34,652 bases of DNA from Jiulongibacter sp. (GTDB lineage Bacteria; Bacteroidota; Bacteroidia; Cytophagales; Spirosomataceae). Location: contig JAHEBN010000023.1 of NCBI GenBank assembly GCA_024645245.1, positions 1 through 34,652 on the forward strand. The letters are read 5' to 3'. A program made the translations under genes and the position numbers. The notes under the pieces are model-generated. The model had not been told where the DNA came from. It saw only the letters and a program-made list of their open reading frames with translations, and did not search any database. Shown here piece by piece: positions 1 through 8,005 of the stretch (within the stretch, counting starts at the first letter, position 1; each line of letters starts with the position of its first letter).

Positions 1-89
1 AAAAGAGATTGACCCGGATCGGCAGTTAGCCTCAGATGTTCGTATAATTCGTCGTCTTCCTGTTCGTCTATATATTGATTCTCTTCCAA
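1..89 (-). CDS. RluD-family pseudouridine synthase, N-terminal fragment
   Basis: Partial gene running off the left edge, read on the minus strand. From a TTG at 87-89 the frame is open to the edge for 29 codons. It ends with the peptide DELYEHLRLTADPGQSL, which matches the acidic leader and the start of the S4-like region of Bacteroidota RluD-type enzymes (normally continued by LRIDKFL). An in-frame TAA lies three codons before the TTG, so no ATG is available and TTG is the likely start. The family isomerises uridine to pseudouridine in 23S rRNA. A TAAATTG element resembling the -7 box lies on the minus strand at about 110-116. The catalytic domain is outside the window, so assignment rests on the N-terminal signature only. 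Confidence 0.75.
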   Translation of the reverse strand, partial: MEENQYIDEQEDDELYEHLRLTADPGQSL

Positions 90-128
90 TTTTATTTAAT
101 TTCGACCTGCAATTTACGCTTTTTAGAT

Positions 129-1013
129 TTGGAATCAGAAAAAATCATTCATACACCTACTCCGCTTGTCGAGATTAAGGAGAAACTTTTTGAAGAAAAA
201 GGCCTAAAAGTATATATCAAAAAAGACTACCTCACCCACGACCAAATCTCAGGAAACAAATACCGTAAACTCAAATACAATCTATCTAAAGCAAGAAATA
301 CCGGAAAAACAGAACTTCTGACTTTTGGTGGGGCATACAGCAATCACCTCTATGCTTTTGCGGCAGCATGCAAACTCTTTAATTTCAGAGGAATGGCCAT
401 AATCCGGGGGGAAGAGTTAAATGAAAACAGCAGCCCCACCTTGCAATTTGCAGATTCTTGCGATATCAATCTGGTATTTGTTAATCGAACTGATTATAGA
501 AACAAACACCTTTTATCACATTTTTACGGTGAGAATTCTTTCGTAATACCCGAAGGCGGAACAAACGAAGATTGCCTACCCGGAATGTCGGAAATGGTAG
601 ATGAAATATTAAAAGAAATCAATCCGGATTATATCTGCTGTGCAGCGGGAACAGGAGGAACAGCAGCAGGAATATTATCAAATAGAAATTTCAACGGCAA
701 AGTAGTGGTAATTCCGGTACTTAAAAATGGAGATTTCATTAAAGATGAGATAAGTCACCTGGGAGTAAGAACCCATAGAGCCAGTTTAAAAATACACTAT
801 CATTTTGGTGGCTATGCCAAAGAAAACCCGGATTTAATAAAATTTATGCTCGATTTTGAAAGTAAACATACCATTCCGCTGGATCAGGTATATACGGGTA
901 AATTATTTTTTGGTGTTTATGATTTAATTCAAAAAGATCAATTTAAACCAGGCTCTACCCTTGTGATTTATCATTCTGGTGGACTTCAGGGACGCAAAAA
1001 AAGCCTGCCGTAA
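129..1013 (+). CDS. ACC deaminase / D-cysteine desulfhydrase-like PLP enzyme
   Basis: Fold type II PLP enzyme of the 1-aminocyclopropane-1-carboxylate deaminase / D-cysteine desulfhydrase family. The frame is open from a TTG at 75, but that lies inside the divergent RluD fragment. I place the start at the TTG at 129, a few residues before the conserved TPL.EIK segment that opens the family. SGNKYRKLKYN carries the Schiff-base lysine. GGAYSNH and GTGGTAAG are the substrate/PLP-phosphate loops, and the C-terminal YHSGGLQG is also typical. Length (about 295 aa) fits the short Bacteroidota versions. Homologues are usually annotated only from similarity and many are desulfhydrases rather than true ACC deaminases, so the substrate is not established. 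The stop codon lies inside a hairpin terminator. An alternative non-ATG start near 147 cannot be excluded. Confidence 0.85.
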   Translation: MESEKIIHTPTPLVEIKEKLFEEKGLKVYIKKDYLTHDQISGNKYRKLKYNLSKARNTGKTELLTFGGAYSNHLYAFAAACKLFNFRGMAIIRGEELNENSSPTLQFADSCDINLVFVNRTDYRNKHLLSHFYGENSFVIPEGGTNEDCLPGMSEMVDEILKEINPDYICCAAGTGGTAAGILSNRNFNGKVVVIPVLKNGDFIKDEISHLGVRTHRASLKIHYHFGGYAKENPDLIKFMLDFESKHTIPLDQVYTGKLFFGVYDLIQKDQFKPGSTLVIYHSGGLQGRKKSLP

Positions 1014-1029
1014 AATACAGCAGGCTTTT
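999..1029. terminator. Bidirectional hairpin terminator
   Basis: AAAAGCCTGC (999-1008) pairs perfectly with GCAGGCTTTT (1020-1029) around an 11-nt loop. The stem carries A and T tracts on both sides, so it can terminate both the deaminase gene (whose stop codon is in the loop) and the convergent WG-repeat gene ending at 1060. Confidence 0.8.
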
Positions 1030-1059
1030 AACCCCAAAACTATTCTCTTTACCTATTTC

Positions 1060-2271
1060 TTATTTTAAAGAAGCTAAAACATTTACCTTCCCTTCTTTAA
1101 TTGAATCATGTGCTTTTAGTTGAATGTAAATCTTATTAGGATTAACTGTATTATCAAGTGCCAAAGCCATTGTTTCCTGACCTAGCGGATTGATAAAATA
1201 ATATATATTATTCAATTTCACTGCTGCCCTTGCATTTGAAAACTCAGAAGCTGAATCAAAACGTAACGGCACTACAACCTCTCCGATTTGATTTATATAT
1301 CCGTATTTCCCATCTTTTTCGACTACTGCCAATCCCTCATTAAATGAGCCAATATTGGTATATGTAGGTGTTAAAACCTGCTCTCCTTTTTGATTTAACA
1401 AGCCCCATGCACCATTTTCTTCGAATGCATATAGCAAAGAATTAGTTTCAATTGCATTTTTCAGGTTGGCAATTTTCACTGTTCCTTTTTTGCCTATTAT
1501 TCCATATTTACCATCTTTCATAAATAGTGCTGTACCATTATTAAATTCGGATACATTTTCATAATCGAAAGTAGTTATGTATTTACCGTTAGTTAACAAT
1601 ATAGCTGCTTTATTGCCTTGACGCACAGTGGCTTTCCCTTCTTTAAAGTTAGAAGCAAAATCAAAATCAGCCTCAATTATTAATTCGCCGGCTTTGTTAA
1701 TATAACCCCATTTATTATTAATCATAACCGGGGCAGTTCCTTCCCGAAAAGACATGGCTAAATCGAAATTTGGAGCAATTACTTTCTCGCCTTCAATATT
1801 TATAAAACCCGTTTTTCCATTCTCTTTTATAACAGCAAGTCCCTCATTAAATGCCATGGCGAATTCATACTTGGCCGGAAGGGCTTCTTTACCATCCATA
1901 TCTAAAAAACCGAATTTTCCATTATTCCTAAAAAGAGCCAGACCTTCTTGAAATGGTTCAATATAATCATATTTCAAGTCTGTAATTTTATGACCTGTAG
2001 TATTTATTACTCCATATTTAGAATTTGATCTTACCACAGAAAACCCTGAATTAAAATCAGTAACTTGATCGTATTTACATTCAATTTGAATTTTTCCGTT
2101 TTTGTTCAAAAATCCAAACTGCCCATTGATCATTATTTTGGACAAGTCTTCTTTAAACCTATAGCCTGCATTAAACTTTCCAGTAATGTTAGCAGTAATT
2201 GGAAATGCAAAAATAACGGCTAATGCAAAGCCGAAAATTATTTTTGATGAATTGGTATTTTTATTACTCAT
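1060..2271 (-). CDS. WG-repeat protein, exported or membrane-anchored
   Basis: 403-aa protein with a short N-terminal hydrophobic segment (residues about 10-28, KIIFGFALAVIFAFPIT) followed by about ten tandem repeats of roughly 35 residues. The repeats show the WG pattern: G-x-(W/Y/F)-G-(F/Y/V)-(I/L)-N-x-x-G, then an aspartate/aromatic-rich turn and F-x-(E/N)-G-x-A. Clear units include GQFGFLNKNG, GKFGFLDMDG, NKWGYINKAG, GAWGLLNQKG and GKYGYINQIG. Two units (NKAAILLTNG and NIYYFINPLG) have lost the central glycine. WG repeats are thought to form beta-propeller-like or solenoid folds in extracytoplasmic proteins, but have no known general function. The ATG start at 2271 is supported by a TAGATTTG element on the minus strand about 56 bases upstream. 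The gene appears monocistronic, and no biochemical role can be deduced. Confidence 0.85.
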   Translation of the reverse strand: MSNKNTNSSKIIFGFALAVIFAFPITANITGKFNAGYRFKEDLSKIMINGQFGFLNKNGKIQIECKYDQVTDFNSGFSVVRSNSKYGVINTTGHKITDLKYDYIEPFQEGLALFRNNGKFGFLDMDGKEALPAKYEFAMAFNEGLAVIKENGKTGFINIEGEKVIAPNFDLAMSFREGTAPVMINNKWGYINKAGELIIEADFDFASNFKEGKATVRQGNKAAILLTNGKYITTFDYENVSEFNNGTALFMKDGKYGIIGKKGTVKIANLKNAIETNSLLYAFEENGAWGLLNQKGEQVLTPTYTNIGSFNEGLAVVEKDGKYGYINQIGEVVVPLRFDSASEFSNARAAVKLNNIYYFINPLGQETMALALDNTVNPNKIYIQLKAHDSIKEGKVNVLASLK

Positions 2272-2326
2272 AGCTGTTTTAGGTATACGATTAGGGATGT
2301 TACAAATGCCATGCCAAGATCAGGAA

Positions 2327-2334
2327 CAAATCTA
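2327..2334 (-). promoter_or_regulatory. Putative -7 box of the WG-repeat gene
   Basis: Minus-strand TAGATTTG fits the Bacteroidota -7 consensus TAnnTTTG, 56 bases before the ATG. A good -33 box is not obvious. The rest of 2272-2656 (385 bases) is AT-rich intergenic DNA in which I see no gene, only this element and the divergent promoter at 2623. Confidence 0.45.
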
Positions 2335-2622
2335 TTTTTGGTAACGCTTAATAAGTTTTTATAAGACTTAAATGCTGATTATTAAGTATTTATATGTAAA
2401 CAATTTTTGATTAAAAAAATAAAGAGATACATGAGAATATAATTGCCAGTTTTCCTTTACCGCGTATATCTTTCCAGTTAATGGATTTGGCATACTTTTT
2501 GACAAAGGGGAAAAATACTGAAAACTGAATAAAACGTTTTTTTTATGTGCGTGCCGCTTATTATTTGATCGACTTATAAGTTCGTTTTATACTTATTCAA
2601 AAAACATAAAGCTTAATTTCCC

Positions 2623-2630
2623 TAAATTTG
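2623..2630 (+). promoter_or_regulatory. Putative -7 box of the outer-membrane protein gene
   Basis: TAAATTTG matches TAnnTTTG and lies 26 bases before the ATG at 2657, giving a short leader of about 20 bases. Confidence 0.5.
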
Positions 2631-2656
2631 TTAATCACTAATTCAACATTCAATAA

Positions 2657-3910
2657 ATGAAATCTGCGATCTTTTCTGTAATCCTTGGGATATTACTTCT
2701 GAATACATTCACCTACGGCCAGGAAAATACCAAACCCAGTATTTATATTAATTGTCAAAAAGCCCGTTGTTACGAAACATTTTTATTCACTGAATTGAGT
2801 TATTTTGAAATTACACGCGATTTAGCTGCAGCAGATATCCAAATTTTAATCAGAGATCAGGGAAATGCTTCCGGTGGAGTTAATTATCAATTAAATTTTA
2901 TTGGTCAAAAATTATTGGTGGGGAAAGATTACCTGATAGAGTTTAACACAGAAATGTCGGACACAGAGTCTTTGGCAAGAAAAAAACTATTGAATCACAT
3001 CAATCAAGGATTAATTTATTATTTATTGGGTACCGACTATTTTAAGGATTTAGAATCAAGTTTTCCAAAATACTCTAAAGGGAATACACAAAATTCTAAA
3101 AATGAAACAGATCCTTGGAACCGATGGATTTTTGGTATTGGGGCATCTGGTGTATTGGATGGTGAAAGTAATAAAAAGGCCGTTAGGCTTTCGGGAAATG
3201 TACGTGGTGGAAGAACAACAGATGATTCTAAATTCAGCTTTTACACCTATTTCAATAACAAATCAAACTCAGTAACCATTGATCAGGTTACAGAAAAGGT
3301 AAAAGTTTCCGATTATGGATTTAATGCACTTTATGTTGCCAGTTTTTCTGATCATTGGTCGGTTGGTGGTTTAATAAAAGGATTTCACTCCATTTATTCC
3401 AACATAGATTTTTCCAATTCTCTGGCACCAGCTGTAGAATATTCCATTTTCCCGGTTGAAGACTTTAATAAGAAACAATTCAGGTGGATATATCAGGCCG
3501 GTTATCGTAAACTTAACTATATAGAAGAGACTATTTTTGATAAAATGACTGAAGGATTGCCTTACCAACAAGTCACGGGAATTTTAGGAATTACAGAGCC
3601 TTGGGGAAACTTTTCCGCTGAATTGAACGGTTATCAATACCTTTCTGATTTAGAAAAATACCGATTAAGTCTTGAATTAGAATTATCGTGGAGAATTACT
3701 CAAGGCCTGGCCTTAAGATTTTATGGTACAGGTAGCCAGATTAAGAATCAAATTTCCCTGGCAAAAACCGAAACCAGTACTTCTGAATTGTTGCTTGGTG
3801 GGCAGCAATTACCTACCTCATTTGATTATTACACTTCTTTTGGATTAAATTACACCTTTGGTTCTTTAAAAAACAGTATTGTGAATCCGAGATTCTCGGG
3901 TGTAAATTAA
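2657..3910 (+). CDS. Uncharacterised outer-membrane beta-barrel protein with N-terminal periplasmic domain
   Basis: 417-aa protein with a clear signal peptide (residues 1-21, cleaved after TYG before QENT). Residues about 25-135 form a compact domain beginning SIYINCQKARC. It goes on to a segment on domains being 'absorbed' between AADIQILIRDQG, GGVNYQLNFIG and DTESLARKKL; I recall similar segments in uncharacterised Bacteroidota proteins (from memory, unchecked). After a polar linker (about 136-152), residues 153-417 alternate hydrophobic and polar residues with many aromatic ends and glycine turns, as expected for an 8-12 strand barrel. The last residues do not end in the usual aromatic; the probable last strand is YYTSFGLNYTFG. 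The gene stands alone and overlaps the convergent ABC transporter gene by 4 bases. Function is unknown. Confidence 0.75.
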   Translation: MKSAIFSVILGILLLNTFTYGQENTKPSIYINCQKARCYETFLFTELSYFEITRDLAAADIQILIRDQGNASGGVNYQLNFIGQKLLVGKDYLIEFNTEMSDTESLARKKLLNHINQGLIYYLLGTDYFKDLESSFPKYSKGNTQNSKNETDPWNRWIFGIGASGVLDGESNKKAVRLSGNVRGGRTTDDSKFSFYTYFNNKSNSVTIDQVTEKVKVSDYGFNALYVASFSDHWSVGGLIKGFHSIYSNIDFSNSLAPAVEYSIFPVEDFNKKQFRWIYQAGYRKLNYIEETIFDKMTEGLPYQQVTGILGITEPWGNFSAELNGYQYLSDLEKYRLSLELELSWRITQGLALRFYGTGSQIKNQISLAKTETSTSELLLGGQQLPTSFDYYTSFGLNYTFGSLKNSIVNPRFSGVN

Positions 3911-5667
3911 ACCAAAGCTGCAGCGTACTGCATTTGGTAAAGATTATTGTAAAATTCACCTTTTGCAAGAAGTTCTTCGTGGGTACCGCTTTCTACTATT
4001 ATTCCTTTATCTACCACCACTATTTTATCCGCTTTCTGAATGGTACTTAAGCGATGAGCGATAACTATGGCTGTTCGTCCTTTCATCAACACATCTATTG
4101 CTTTTTGAATCAGTTCCTCCGATTCTGAATCAATGGATGATGTAGCTTCATCTAAAATTATAATATCCGGATTCTGTACCATAGCCCGCACAAATGAGAG
4201 CAATTGCCTCTGTCCAACGGATAGAGTAGCTCCACGTTCCATTACATTGTAGTCGTAATTACCGGGCAACTGCATGATGAAATCGTGTACACCAACCATT
4301 TTAGCTGCTGCCACTATTTTCTCATCAGAAATGCTATTATCTCCTAGCGTTATATTGTTTCGTATCGTATCTGAAAATAAGAAAACATCCTGAAGAACCA
4401 TTCCTATCTGCGTACGAAGAAAAGATAGTTCGTATTCTTTTATATCAATATTATCTATTTTTATGCTCCCTTTATTTATATCATAAAATCGGGAAATAAG
4501 GTTTACAATAGAACTTTTACCAGCACCAGTCGCACCAACAAAAGCGATGGTTTTGCCTTTTTCTACTTCAAATGAAATATCTTTTAAAACATAATTTTCC
4601 GCATTATAGGCAAACCATACATTCGAAAAACTTACTTTCCCTTCTAGGGGTGTAACAATTTTTCCATTATTTGGCGTAAAATCGTCGCTATCAAGTAATT
4701 TCAAAATACGATCGGTACTTACAATACCCATTTGCAAGGTGTTTACACGATCCGCAATCATACGTATCGGCCTGAAAAACTGGTTAATAAACATAATGAA
4801 AGCCGTGACCGTACCATAAGTGACATTCAAATTAACTATTTCTCTTGCTCCATACCACACCACAAGGCCTGTACCTAATGCCGCTATAACTTCGGCAACA
4901 GGATAATAAATACTATAATATAAAATGGACCGGATATTTGCAGAACGATGATGCTTGTTAATTTCTAGAAATTTTTTGTATTCCTGATCTTCTGAGTTAA
5001 ATATTTGGACCAGACTCATTCCGGTGAGATGCTCCTGTACAAATGAATTCAGGTTAGAAACCGCATTTCTAACCAGATTGAAAGATTTCTTGATCTTTTC
5101 CTTAAATACATAAGTACTGATCAACATAAAGGGAATGGTGGATAGAGAAATGAGTGAGAGTCTCCAATCTGTATAAAACATAACCGAAATGATCAATACC
5201 AATTGTAAAATATCACCAGCAATTGCCGCAAAGCCCGAGCTAAAAACTTCTGAAAGCGTCTCTATATCAGAAATAGTTCGTGTTACCAAACGGCCGATTG
5301 GGGTGTCATCGTAGAATTTAAGTCTTAGGTGCAGGATTTTTTCATAAAGTTGAATACGAATATCTCTTATTATGTGCTGCCCAAGCCAACCCGCCAGGTA
5401 GGTATTAAAGAAAGCAAAAAATGAACTTATAAACAGATAAATAATCATTACCAATAACATGGTAATTAATCCATTACGATCACCATTACTGATTGGAGTA
5501 TCAATGGTGTATTTGATCAAAAGCGGTAAAAGTGGAGAAAGTAATGCCCCAAAAATGATCATTACCACCAAAGTAATGAAACGGGCTTTATAAGGTGAAA
5601 TAAATTTAATGAGCCTTCCGAGAACTTCTTTATCGAAAATTTTCCCGCTTAATTTTTCTTCCTGCAA
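3907..5667 (-). CDS. MsbA-like ABC exporter (fused permease and ATPase)
   Basis: 586-aa half-transporter of the ABCB/MsbA type, acting as a homodimer in the inner membrane. Residues about 25-310 hold six transmembrane helices. The nucleotide-binding domain follows with Walker A GATGAGKS (378-385), Q-loop glutamine at about 426, signature LSVGQ (482-486), Walker B IIILDE (502-507) and the switch histidine at about 538, all intact. The signature serine-glycine order is LSVGQ rather than LSGGQ, a variant also seen in active exporters. No ATG is available before the first helix; the frame opens with TTG at 5667, four codons after an in-frame stop. It lies downstream of the glycosyltransferase gene (72-base gap), so a role in lipid or glycolipid flipping is possible but is only inference. 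The 3' end overlaps the convergent barrel gene by 4 bases. Confidence 0.9.
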   Translation of the reverse strand: MQEEKLSGKIFDKEVLGRLIKFISPYKARFITLVVMIIFGALLSPLLPLLIKYTIDTPISNGDRNGLITMLLVMIIYLFISSFFAFFNTYLAGWLGQHIIRDIRIQLYEKILHLRLKFYDDTPIGRLVTRTISDIETLSEVFSSGFAAIAGDILQLVLIISVMFYTDWRLSLISLSTIPFMLISTYVFKEKIKKSFNLVRNAVSNLNSFVQEHLTGMSLVQIFNSEDQEYKKFLEINKHHRSANIRSILYYSIYYPVAEVIAALGTGLVVWYGAREIVNLNVTYGTVTAFIMFINQFFRPIRMIADRVNTLQMGIVSTDRILKLLDSDDFTPNNGKIVTPLEGKVSFSNVWFAYNAENYVLKDISFEVEKGKTIAFVGATGAGKSSIVNLISRFYDINKGSIKIDNIDIKEYELSFLRTQIGMVLQDVFLFSDTIRNNITLGDNSISDEKIVAAAKMVGVHDFIMQLPGNYDYNVMERGATLSVGQRQLLSFVRAMVQNPDIIILDEATSSIDSESEELIQKAIDVLMKGRTAIVIAHRLSTIQKADKIVVVDKGIIVESGTHEELLAKGEFYNNLYQMQYAAALV

Positions 5668-5739
5668 AACAGAATAGTTTTAGGTTTATAGCTTATCAAA
5701 CTGCTAAAATAGTAAAATCGTTCGGGAAATTAACGACAG

Positions 5740-6714
5740 TTATTGCCGCTTGGTCTTCATTCCATAAAAAAGTTCTTCCCAAAAACCATAGCCGTAAGCA
5801 ACATGCTGAACAAACACGGCAATTGCAGATAAAACACCAATTTTGATATTCCTTTCTCTGATAGTTGAATCTAATGCTAACAGTAAAAAATACATAAGAT
5901 AAAAAGATAGAAATATCATGGAATATTTGAAAGAAACAAAAATCAGGCAAATCCCGGAAAATAGTCCAAGCATAAAAATTACCGGAAACAAATGCACAAT
6001 TTTTACAGAAATATTATAATTCCTTTTCAATTGGATTCTTGTTTGACCGAAACTTCTGATTTGCTTAAAGAAATCAAAGAAGTTACCTCTTCTTTTATGA
6101 TAAACGTACGCTTCCTGAATAATATCTTTATGGATTGAAAGTAAATCAAGTCTATTATTAATTTCCATATCCTCTCCCATATCCCTTTTCTTAAATCCCC
6201 CGATTTGATCAAATATTACTTTTTTTATACCCATATTAAAACTCCTTAACTGATAAGAACCACCCACATTTTTCTTTTGGCTTCTTATTCCACCAGTCGA
6301 CAAAAATGAAGTCATTGCATAATTAAGGGCAATCTGAATGTCGGTAAAATCAGAATGGGCTTTATCCGGTCCACCAAAAGCATCCAATGTTTGGTCTTTT
6401 AGTTTATTGTATACATTTAAGAAGTAATCTGTAGGCACTATTACATCCGAATCAAAAAATATTAGCCAGGGTGAGTTTACCATGGAGGCCCCTACATTTC
6501 GGGAAAAGCCTTGTCCGGTATTTTCTTTATATAAATAACGGATATTTAATTTATCCTTAAAGTTTTCACAAATCGATTGGCAAGTCAAGTTGGAGCCATC
6601 CTCAATTATAATGACTTCAAAATCATTATAGGACTGCATTTCTAAACTTTTCAAAAGTTCCTCAACTTCATTTGGACGGTTATATACCGGAACTATGACT
6701 GAGAACTCAGGCAT
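5740..6714 (-). CDS. Family 2 glycosyltransferase, membrane-anchored
   Basis: 324-aa GT-A fold glycosyltransferase. The N-terminal FSVIVPVYNRP and the FEVIIIEDGS segment bind the nucleotide sugar. FFDSD (D88, D90) is the metal-binding DxD motif, and MGEDME (E181-D182) supplies the likely catalytic acid/base region. The C-terminal third has about three hydrophobic segments (about 237-256, 260-280 and 293-312) that should anchor the protein in the inner membrane. Substrate and acceptor are unknown; the usual products in such proteins are lipid-linked or envelope glycans. The ATG start overlaps the end of hemL by 8 bases, which suggests translational coupling. The MsbA-like exporter gene follows 72 bases downstream on the same strand. 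Confidence 0.85.
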   Translation of the reverse strand: MPEFSVIVPVYNRPNEVEELLKSLEMQSYNDFEVIIIEDGSNLTCQSICENFKDKLNIRYLYKENTGQGFSRNVGASMVNSPWLIFFDSDVIVPTDYFLNVYNKLKDQTLDAFGGPDKAHSDFTDIQIALNYAMTSFLSTGGIRSQKKNVGGSYQLRSFNMGIKKVIFDQIGGFKKRDMGEDMEINNRLDLLSIHKDIIQEAYVYHKRRGNFFDFFKQIRSFGQTRIQLKRNYNISVKIVHLFPVIFMLGLFSGICLIFVSFKYSMIFLSFYLMYFLLLALDSTIRERNIKIGVLSAIAVFVQHVAYGYGFWEELFYGMKTKRQ

Positions 6715-8002
6715 TTTTCAGAGCAGTTTCTAAACTTAAGCGATGAGCTTTTACAATTTTCCGAATTAAGCGATCATCTATGGCGGCAGAAATAAATAAA
6801 CTCTCAAATTGAGAGGGTGCAAGATAAACCCTGTTTTCCAACATGGTTTTAAAATACCTTCCAAATAAAGCTGTATCCGAAGTCTTGGCGGTTTCCATAT
6901 CTATTACCTCACTATTTGTAAAGAAAAGACTATACATCGAGCCAATCTGATTAATTGTGAAGTTCAAACCCATTTCTATCATCACTTTCCTAAGCCCTGA
7001 TACTAACTCAATTCCAGATTCATCTAATTGTTGATAAATCTCTGGCTTGTCACGTAATTGATTTAACATTGCGTATCCTGCGGCCATAGCAATAGGATTT
7101 CCTGAAAGCGTACCTGCTTGATAAACCGGACCTTCCGGACTAACAAAATTCATGATTTCGGTTTTCCCACCATAGGCACCCACGGGCATTCCGCCGCCTA
7201 TAATTTTCCCGAGAGTTGTCATATCAGGCATTACGCCAAAACGCTCCTGAGCACCACCTGCTGAAAGTCGAAAGCCGGTCATTACTTCATCGAAAATATA
7301 TACAATACCTTCTTCGCTACAGATTTCCCTAAGTTTTTGTAAAAATCCTGTATGAGGCAAAACACAACCCATATTACCTACCACGGGTTCGATAATGAGT
7401 GCTGCGATCTTACCTTTATTCTGTGCAACAATTTGTTTTACCGCTTCGATATCATTGTAAGGCACAGTAAGCGTATCGATTGCCGTTCCTTTAGTTATTC
7501 CCGGGCTATCGGGAACGCCCATAGTCATTGCACCACTTCCTGCTGAAATCAGGAAAGAATCTCCATGACCATGATAACAACCTTCAAACTTCAGGATTTT
7601 TTCTCTACCAGTATACCCTCTTGCTACTCGAATAGCCGACATAGTAGCCTCTGTACCCGAGTTTACCATACGAACTTTTTCAACTGAGGGCACCATTTCT
7701 GTAATTAAACGTGCCATTTCAACTTCTATGGCAGTAGGTGCACCAAAAGAAAAAGACTTTTTTATGGCTCGTCTTACCGCATTTTCTACTTGTTTATTTG
7801 CATGTCCCAGAATCATTGGCCCCCAGGAATTGATCATATCAATATACCGGTTACCATCAACATCTTCAATCCAGGCACCTTTGGCACGCCTAATAAACAA
7901 TGGCTGGCCACCAACGGCCTTAAATGCCCTTACTGGCGAATTAACACCACCAGGAATATATTCTTTTGCTTTTTCAAAAAGCTGAAGACTCTTACTTGTC
8001 AT
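6707..8002 (-). CDS. hemL: Glutamate-1-semialdehyde 2,1-aminomutase
   Basis: 431-aa class III PLP aminotransferase-fold enzyme that converts glutamate-1-semialdehyde to 5-aminolevulinate in the C5 route to heme. The N-terminal SLQLFEKAKEYIPGGVNSPV and the NSGTEATM, GCYHGHGD and FDEVMTGFR segments are diagnostic for GSA aminomutase. The Schiff-base lysine is K266 in TTLGKIIGGGMPVGAYGG. Length is full for the family. ATG start at 8002 lies 3 bases after the upstream gene's stop, and the 3' end overlaps the glycosyltransferase by 8 bases, so the three genes are probably cotranscribed. There is no sign of degradation. The presence of hemL implies aminolevulinate made from glutamyl-tRNA rather than from glycine. 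Confidence 0.96.
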   Translation of the reverse strand: MTSKSLQLFEKAKEYIPGGVNSPVRAFKAVGGQPLFIRRAKGAWIEDVDGNRYIDMINSWGPMILGHANKQVENAVRRAIKKSFSFGAPTAIEVEMARLITEMVPSVEKVRMVNSGTEATMSAIRVARGYTGREKILKFEGCYHGHGDSFLISAGSGAMTMGVPDSPGITKGTAIDTLTVPYNDIEAVKQIVAQNKGKIAALIIEPVVGNMGCVLPHTGFLQKLREICSEEGIVYIFDEVMTGFRLSAGGAQERFGVMPDMTTLGKIIGGGMPVGAYGGKTEIMNFVSPEGPVYQAGTLSGNPIAMAAGYAMLNQLRDKPEIYQQLDESGIELVSGLRKVMIEMGLNFTINQIGSMYSLFFTNSEVIDMETAKTSDTALFGRYFKTMLENRVYLAPSQFESLFISAAIDDRLIRKIVKAHRLSLETALKNA

Positions 8003-8005
8003 TAA

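Noticed and set aside
2272-2656. Possible RNA gene in the 385-base gap
   Set aside because: AT-rich with only short A/T runs; no stable GC stem, tRNA-like or riboswitch-like pattern visible by eye.
5696-5950. 84-codon minus-strand frame overlapping the end of the glycosyltransferase gene
   Set aside because: Same strand but another frame of the glycosyltransferase's membrane segments; the cysteine/phenylalanine-rich translation is typical of an out-of-frame read.
7728-7985. Plus-strand open frames opposite hemL
   Set aside because: Shadows of the strongly conserved hemL coding sequence on the other strand, with no promoter or family features.
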